Part shown: positions 58,479 to 64,000 of the stretch, one piece after another | Layout: the number at the start of each line of letters is the position of its first letter | Numbering within the stretch: position 1 is the stretch's first letter | Assembly: GCF_002078875.1 (NCBI RefSeq) | Contig: NC_034415.1 | Span: 16,217,331-16,281,330, forward strand | Direction of reading: 5' to 3' | Length of the DNA stretch: 64,000 bases | DNA from: Numida meleagris | Lineage: Eukaryota > Chordata > Aves > Galliformes > Numididae | The notes under the pieces: model-generated | What the model was told of the DNA's origin: nothing | Databases searched by the model: none | What the model saw: only the letters and a program-made list of their open reading frames with translations | Made by a program: the position numbers and the translations under genes

Positions 58479-59960
58479 CTGTAAAGGAAAGGCAATAACA
58501 TTATTAGTGGGAGATCATTGTCCTGCCTTTACCCTCTACTTGAACAAGTTCGGAAAGAAGAAGAGCACTGGAGAAGTTTGTATTTACCTTTAGGGAGGCG
58601 TAGCTGGGCTGGCCACACGGCCTCACTTCGCATATCCTGGTCTCTTTGATGAGCTTGCAGTCGGGATTGTCATTGGTGACTCTGGTGGAGATGCCGGTCC
58701 CGCACGTCTTTGAGCACTGGGACCAGGAAGTTGTTTGCACGATGCATTTGGGATTCTCAAAAGCTCGGCTTTGTGGCTCGGATCCAAAAACTAGAAAAGA
58801 AAAGGAGGGCTTAGACTACACCTATCTTCTCCCCGAGTTTCTTTCAATCCATCTAAAGAAAGACACAGCTTCCCCCGCACCTCAGCTGTCACCATCACGC
58901 AGCTAAGCCCACACTCACCAGGTAGCATCTTCAGGCCTCCCTTCACGATGGCAATCAGCTCATTGTTCCTGGTCAGTTCGCCCTCGGAAGCATCCAGACC
59001 AAACTCCTTGCTGAAGAAGCCCTCCAGCTCCTCCAGCGCATCCTTGCTCTCATCGCAGACCCACTCCTCGCAGCACTGCCCGGGCACTTTGACCAGCCTG
59101 GGGCTGGGGCAGCCCAGGTTGGGGAGGGAGAGCTCCTGCGGGCAGAGCGGGATGCAGCCCACAGCTCCATCTATGCACGTACACTGGTGCTTGCAGTTGG
59201 GCTGGAAGCTTTCTCCGTTCTGGTAGATTTTGGAGTTGTATTCGCAGGGTCTCCCCTCGGATTGTGCTGCAGAGAGCAAGAGAGAGAGAAGAGGGCGTCA
59301 GGGCCGGGAATAGCTCATTTTAAGACACGTATTTTGCTGCTCTGTTAAATTCGGTTCATGGTAAAGTTCCCTACAGTCCCCCGGAGACGCGGGGCTAGAA
59401 CAATAAGTTAGTCAGGAATCACTTTTCCTTATGTGCTTTTAGCAGAGCCCAGACATACTGAATCGCATTCCAGACTGCTGAAGTCATGTGCCTTTCTGCC
59501 AAGCTACCAACAACAAAGCATAACCATACATGGACTCAAAGTTACCAAACTCCGGCACTCCGCACCGCGCTGCGGGCAGCCCTTACCTCTGCAGATGCCC
59601 TTGGTGGCGGCGGGGCTGGCGCCGAAGTTGCACTCCAGCCCCTTGGTGTGGTCGCAGGGCTGCGTCCGGCTGCAGTCCTCGTTCAGCTGCTTGGCGCAGA
59701 CCTTGCAGCAGCCGCAGCCGTCCGGCACCAGCCCCACGCCCGGGGCGCACTGCGGCGCGGCGGCCGGGCACTGGCAGACGGCGGGGCACGGAGAGCCGAG
59801 AGCCTGCGGGGCGAGCGGAGCGGAGCAGTGAGCGGCGAGAGCCGGCACGGCCGCGCCGTTATCCCCGGCCCTCCCGTAAAGCCCCGAGGGCGGCACTTAC
59901 CAGGCGGGCCAGGCAGAGCAGGGCGGCCGCCAGCGCGGGGCGAGCTCCTGCGGAGCCCAT
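58179..59960 (-). CDS. CCN1: CCN1 (CYR61/CEF10), secreted matricellular CCN protein, complete, 5 exons, 375 aa
   Basis: CCN1 is a secreted, cysteine-rich, integrin- and heparan-sulfate-binding immediate-early protein. Exons on the minus strand: 59901-59960, 59587-59803, 58919-59266, 58588-58790 and 58179-58478, totalling 1,128 bp (375 codons plus TAA). The architecture is one domain per exon: signal peptide (1-20, Ala/Leu-rich), IGFBP domain with GCGCCKVC (49-56), VWC domain (exon 3), acidic hinge, TSP1 with WSQCSKTCG (231-239), and a CT cystine-knot from residue 277 ending NDIHKFRD. The basic [10 protein letters not shown] segment at the start of the CT exon matches the known heparin/integrin-binding region. 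The length equals that of chicken CEF-10 as I recall it. Introns are short (97-320 bp). A TATA-like box and CpG island lie upstream. No lesions were seen. Confidence 0.98.
58588..58790 (-). CDS. CCN1: CCN1 exon 4, TSP1 domain
   Basis: It encodes (V)[10 protein letters not shown], then [20 protein letters not shown] and CEVRPCGQP. The WSxCSxxCG thrombospondin type 1 signature is intact. The acceptor is ttctag and the donor gtaaat. Confidence 0.98.
58919..59266 (-). CDS. CCN1: CCN1 exon 3, VWC domain and hinge
   Basis: It encodes [20 protein letters not shown], the VWC cysteines, GQCCEEWVC, then the acidic hinge [20 protein letters not shown] to KMLP. The acceptor is ctgcag and the donor gtgagt, phase 1 at both ends. 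Confidence 0.98.
59587..59803 (-). CDS. CCN1: CCN1 exon 2, IGFBP domain
   Basis: It encodes [13 protein letters not shown], then [18 protein letters not shown] and ATKGICR. The GCGCCxxC IGFBP signature is intact. The acceptor is ccgcag and the donor gtaagg. The exon is very GC-rich. Confidence 0.98.
59901..59960 (-). CDS. CCN1: CCN1 exon 1 coding part, signal peptide
   Basis: The 20 residues [20 protein letters not shown] form a hydrophobic secretion signal. The start codon lies in GACATGGGC (purine at -3, G at +4). The donor is gtaagt. The signal peptidase site is probably just inside exon 2. Confidence 0.97.
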
Positions 59961-60047
59961 GTCTTAGCGGCGCGGAGCGAGAGCGGAACTCGAACTGCGA
60001 TCGCGGAGCGGGGCCGGCGCGGTCTGAGGCAGCGGCGGGCGCGACCG

Positions 60048-60057
60048 CCTTTTATGC
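60048..60057 (-). promoter_or_regulatory. CCN1: TATA-like box of CCN1
   Basis: The minus strand reads GCATAAAAGG, 88 bp upstream of the start codon. A start about 30 bp downstream would give a 5' UTR of about 60 nt. This is plausible for a TATA-containing immediate-early gene. Confidence 0.65.
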
Positions 60058-60087
60058 GGCGCGGGGCCGCCGCGTGCGCCGCGGCGC

Positions 60088-60095
60088 TGACGTCG
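60088..60095. promoter_or_regulatory. CCN1: CRE-like site TGACGTCG near CCN1 TATA
   Basis: TGACGTCG (CGACGTCA on minus) lies 30 bp upstream of the TATA-like box and differs from the CRE palindrome at one position. Such spacing is compatible with CREB/ATF control. Confidence 0.5.
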
Positions 60096-60138
60096 CGCGT
60101 TCCGGGCCGCGGCCGCGTCCAGCGCTCGCGGCATCCCA

Positions 60139-60144
60139 GGAATG
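60139..60144. promoter_or_regulatory. CCN1: TEAD-type GGAATG motif in CCN1 promoter
   Basis: GGAATG (CATTCC on minus) lies about 80 bp upstream of the TATA-like box. CCN1 is an established YAP/TEAD target in mammals; use of this particular site is inference. Confidence 0.4.
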
Positions 60145-60569
60145 CGGCTGGCGCGCGGCGCGGTCGCTCCGCCCCGCCCCGTCTCCCGGCACCGCGGCCG
60201 CTGGCGGCGGCTCTGCCGCGGGGGGTCTCCGCGCCCGCCCGGCCTAGGCACCGCGCCGCTCCGCGGGGCTGGGGGTTGCCGGGGGGGCGCGCCCCGCCGG
60301 CCCCTCCCGCGCTGCGCGGGGGGCGCCGCTGGGTCGCGCCCCGGGGCTGGAGAGGCGGGCGCCGAGCGGGACGGGCCCCGCGGGACGGCCGCTGGCCGCG
60401 GTGCCCCCGTGCCCCCCTCGGGCGGACGCGCTCCCGGTAGCGGTTCCGTGGCGGAGGTTCGGGGCTTGGGGCCGGGAAGGAGCGTTTGGGCTTCTCTTGT
60501 GGCGCCCTTTCCCCGCGTGGCCGTAAGTGCTTCCAGATGGGGATTCGGCCACCAGACGTAACAATATTT

Positions 60570-60579
60570 CCATATTTGG
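60570..60579. promoter_or_regulatory. CCN1: CArG box (serum response element) upstream of CCN1
   Basis: CCATATTTGG is a perfect CC(A/T)6GG SRF site in the only AT-rich dip of the CpG island, about 0.5 kb upstream of the TATA-like box. Serum and v-src inducibility through SRF is established for this gene in other systems. Confidence 0.65.
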
Positions 60580-61800
60580 TATAGCAGTAGCCCGCATTTT
60601 TCACATTTTTCTGCTCTGTTATCCAACCGCAAAGCATTCTTGACAACTTCAGATGCTGTTAAATATAGCCCTCGCTGCCGTTCCCAGGGCAGGAAATTCT
60701 CTGGAATTCCTGCTTTTCACGCAATCTGTCCATCATGATTTAGGAGCGCAGAGCCGGAGCGGCCAACTGGCGTTACCCTGCCGCGGGTACTGCGAAAAGC
60801 GGAGCTCCGTCCGCGCCCCAGCGGCGTGACCGCGAGTCCCCGTCGCAGGAATTCCCTTACGAGCGCGACCCGTTCCTAACACCGGTTTGGGGTGGGCTTC
60901 GGGGGAGTTTTTTTCTTCTTTTTCGGTTGCCTTCGAGGATGGAGGTGGAGGCGCGGAGGAGAGCCCCGCGTGGTGGAGGGATGGGGAGGGCGGGCTGCGG
61001 GCGCTGCCTGTCCCCTGGCGGCGTGGCCCCGCGGGACGGGCACGGCTCCGGGCACACGGGCGGCCGGCTGGTACCCGCGGGGGGACGGCGTCACGGCCGC
61101 GGACGGGACGCGCACGGCTCGGTAAGTCGGGGGCCGGGGAGGTGCGCGCCGTTTGTTTGCTTTTGTGTTTTAGCAGCGGCGGGAAAAATAAAGCGGTCTC
61201 GTCGGACCCCGCAGAAGAGGGGCTGTTGTTGCCCGGGAACGCTGCTCCGGGCTCGGCGTTGTCGGGGGTCGCGGGCTGCCGGCGTGGCGCGGCGCGGCGC
61301 GGGGACGAGAGAAGGGGCTCGGCACGGTGCGGCCCTGCGCCCGGCGGAAACCCGACGGCGGCCGCCTGCGGGCACGCAGCGCTCTGTTCGCCCCCGACGT
61401 GCGGCCGTGCCCCCGGAGTGGGCCAGCCCCTCCACCCGTACGGCCGCACACCCGTGGGGGAAAAGCCTGAGGCCCGAGGTGGTTCCGCTGCGGCCGTGCG
61501 CCTCCAGACTCGGCTGGAGAGAGAAATCCCGTCCTTAGTTACGCGCTGCTGAGAGCGCCCTGCGGTGCCGCTGCAGGCGGCGCAGTCGCTGGTGGTGTCC
61601 GTGAAGTTAGACGGGGCCCACCGGCAGCTGAGGCGGCTGCCAGCGATGGTGGTACCCGCTGCCATCCCCACCCCTCAGCTCCAGCTCCGAGGAGGAGGAG
61701 CGAGGCTCGGTCCCTGCCTCGGAGCCACCGGAGGCCCGCGCTTCCCTGGCTCCTGCCGCTGCGGGTGCTTTCTGGGGCTCATCCGTTTCTAAAACAGCCC

Positions 61801-64000
61801 GTGGTGGTGGAACTCCTCGCAGGTGCTTTTTGTTCAAGGAGACTTTACACGGCAGCTTTGAGATCAGATGGAACAACGTTGTCATTCAACACATTTTTGT
61901 TAATGAAAACTTCAAAAACGTTAAAGCAAGAAGAGCCGCTGCACCAGTGTGTGGTTAAATTGGACTCTTTTGCTTTTCAGGGATTTATGCGAACACTTGT
62001 CTATTTAGTTACATCTAATTTAAAGACATGCACCAAACATTCTGCTTTGATCTGTGGCTTTCACAACATTCAGCAAATGCCGCAGGAAAGCCAATGAATG
62101 GCGCTTTTCTCACTTGGTTCCGTGTCTTACCACACATCCACACAACTCTGATGGGAAACTGTAAATGAACCTGCATTTGCTCGAAAAGGTCACTTGGAAA
62201 GCTTTGAAGTGCCTTTTGACAAACCTGTCCTGAATTTCAAGCAGCTGACAACATTTGAGATGGGCTGAGTATCTCTGCATTCAGGTTGGACCATGAACCT
62301 TTCATACTTTTCCATTCCACACATTTCCCTGTCACAAACTGTGACCCAGAGTTTATGTCCCAGGCTGCGCCTGTGTCTGTGGACGTACATCAGGAGACAG
62401 GAAAAAGCTGGGAGCATCTCTTATAGGTTTTGTTCAGCATAACATCAAGTTTCAGACCTTTGTTGTCCTAAGGGAACTGGGAAATATTCCCAGCTTTATG
62501 CAATAAAAAGCATCTTACTGTCTCCCAGCTTGTGTGCTGTAGGCAGCAATAGCTGTTGGTAAGGTGAGGTCAGCTGAGAGCTTGGTTAAGCAGGAATTTG
62601 GAACAATTGGTTAATGCACCAGGTATTGCAGATTTACCAGGTACATACTGTCATTTCCACAGGCCTTTATTTCTCCAGGAAAAGCAGTTTCTGGAGAGAC
62701 AAATCAAGAGGAAATGCAGCTGAAAAACGTAGTTTCCCTTCCTCCACCCAAGGTCAGCGTTCCATGGCCGTGTGTGGGGACTCTGGAGCAGTGGGGGGGG
62801 TGCATGGGACAGACAGCCCTCTAAGCGGCAGTGCGCCCGGTGGCAGCAGGCATCCAGCCGGAGGTAGAGAACATTGGAAGTTTACAGTCACATGAATTCT
62901 GGGGAAGGTTCTTACTGAAACCAGCATCCAGCCCTTGCTTTTGTACCATCTCTAATTTCCTCTTTCCCATTCTCTCTTTCCTTTGCCCATCCTTTACTGA
63001 GCATTTCTTCCATCTCTCCTCCTCTTTCTTCTCCTTTTCCCTGTTCCAGGCTTTTTCCCGACGACCTTTCCTCTCCTAATGTTTACCTACCTTCGCTTGG
63101 GCCTCTCCTGCAGCTCCTGCCAGGCTGCCGGTTCCTGCTGCACTAAATCAGTTCTTCCAGAGTCAATGGCTCCTCTCAGTGACTCACAGGAGGTGCAAAT
63201 CCAGCGGGGCAAATTAAGCATAGCAACATAGCAGCAGAGTAGCCAGAAGGCTTCAGCAGCTCAAATCCAAGTGGGTTCAGATGCTTTTTTTTTTTTTTCT
63301 TGCTTTGGTTTGCTCAGAGTTTATGCTGAATTCTTTGACTATGGTATTTCCTATGTGTTTTCTTCCTTTTCCTCACTGCCCTCCCTTTAGCTGTGCTCAT
63401 GCCTGTCAGTTTTTGTCTAGTATATGCTTTGCCTGCGGTTTCTAATATTTGTGGGTTTGTGCTTCACAGCATCTGTCTACCGAGAGACACTTTGCTCTGT
63501 AGGCATGCTGATTTTACCTCTGGCTGCTGTTAAGGAATTGTGAAGGTTCCCCTTCTGTGAACGTGGAAAGGGAACTTGTGAGCCTACTGACCCCGCAGGG
63601 AACCCAGACAAGTAAAATTTGCAATGTTACTCAGTTGTGCTCATTGCTTCTTCAAGAACCATCCTTGCAGATGGTCACTGGCAGTACATGCTGCATGGCT
63701 TCTCACCCACAGCTGGATGCAGAAAGGAAAGTAGTTACCGTCATCTCCTACTTAGCTCCTTCAGAGAGCCCAGCTCTTTGTCACTGCTGCTCAAGGAGAT
63801 GGCATTCAATTCACTTTAATACTACACTAACTGCTGCTGTAGCACTAGGAAGCCATTCAGTTTCCTTGGTAAGGTGGGTGGATTACTAAGGTACGTTAAC
63901 CTGCTCTCATTCACTGCTTCAGCACCAGGATGCACTCAGAAGACTGTATTTGCATCAGGCACATCCCTGTATCTGAAGTTTTCAATGAAAAGACTGTTAC
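61801..64000. other. Sequence upstream of CCN1, no gene recognised
   Basis: Ordinary composition. It contains a TEAD-type CATTCC at 62313-62318, a CTGGGAA-ATA-TTCCCAG palindrome at 62477-62493, a consensus AP-1 site TGACTCA at 63180-63186 and a T-rich run near 63285. No coding exon was recognised. Confidence 0.55.

Larger units (their letters stand above)
59961..61800 (-). promoter_or_regulatory. CCN1: CCN1 5' UTR and CpG-island promoter
   Basis: Very GC/CpG-rich DNA extends from inside exon 2 to about 61.8 kb, with an AT-richer dip at about 60.54-60.75 kb. It contains a TATA-like box, a CRE-like motif, a GGAATG (TEAD-type) motif and a CArG box upstream of CCN1. The very long open frames on both strands here are compositional. 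Confidence 0.8.

Noticed and set aside
60733..61671. 312-codon minus-strand and 221-codon plus-strand open frames upstream of CCN1
   Set aside because: Compositional: extreme GC content leaves all frames open, with low-complexity Arg/Pro/Gly peptides and no domain.
1..64000. Search for tRNA or rRNA genes, CRISPR-like arrays, phage or bacterial operons
   Set aside because: None seen on reading. The window is avian nuclear DNA with split genes, and the only tandem array with regular spacing is the 21-bp repeat at 19.6 kb, which has no spacer structure.

Overview
This window is vertebrate nuclear DNA, almost certainly from a galliform bird and most likely chicken. The evidence is split genes with GT-AG introns, CpG-island promoters, several CR1 LINE fragments ending in ATTCTATG-type octamers, a Galluhop-like mariner relic, and a CCN1 coding sequence of exactly 375 codons, the length of chicken CEF-10/CYR61 as I recall it. 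The gene order COL24A1 - ZNHIT6 - CCN1 is the conserved amniote block found on human 1p22. There are no bacterial-style operons, CRISPR arrays or phage systems here.

Layout. (1) 1-360, minus strand: a decayed RING-finger open frame running off the left edge, probably a retrocopy in a COL24A1 intron. (2) 1,613-18,232, plus strand: the last 13 coding exons of COL24A1. Eight carry Gly-X-Y repeats and five encode the C-telopeptide and C-propeptide (COLFI). The 3' UTR runs to about 19.4 kb. The introns hold CR1 copies at 1.1, 5.1, 8.2 and 15.8 kb and a Galluhop-like element at 13.2 kb. (3) 19,557-19,661: a 21-bp tandem array containing two perfect CRE palindromes. (4) 20.4-21.1 kb: a CpG island with two strong CTCF-like motifs, duplicated ETS/GC boxes and exon 1 of ZNHIT6. 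(5) 20,544-49,390, plus strand: ZNHIT6 in ten coding exons (290 aa), with large introns of 6.4, 14.9 and 4.0 kb and CR1 pieces at 22.5 and 39.7 kb. (6) 49.6-57.5 kb: intergenic, no recognised gene. (7) 57,566-59,960, minus strand: CCN1 (CYR61/CEF10), five coding exons with one domain per exon. Its TATA-containing CpG promoter continues to about 61.8 kb, with CArG, CRE-like and TEAD-like motifs. (8) 61.8-64 kb: sequence upstream of CCN1 with candidate enhancer motifs only.

The three genes are not a functional pathway. COL24A1 makes a minor fibrillar collagen chain, ZNHIT6 (BCD1) is a nuclear box C/D snoRNP assembly factor, and CCN1 is a secreted immediate-early matricellular protein. COL24A1 and ZNHIT6 are head-to-tail, and ZNHIT6 and CCN1 are convergent. 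I found no convincing new biological system. The most checkable oddities are a possible 24-bp microexon in COL24A1, the paired CTCF motifs around ZNHIT6 exon 1, the short ZNHIT6 N-terminus, the CRE-bearing tandem repeat and the hidden RING-finger relic.
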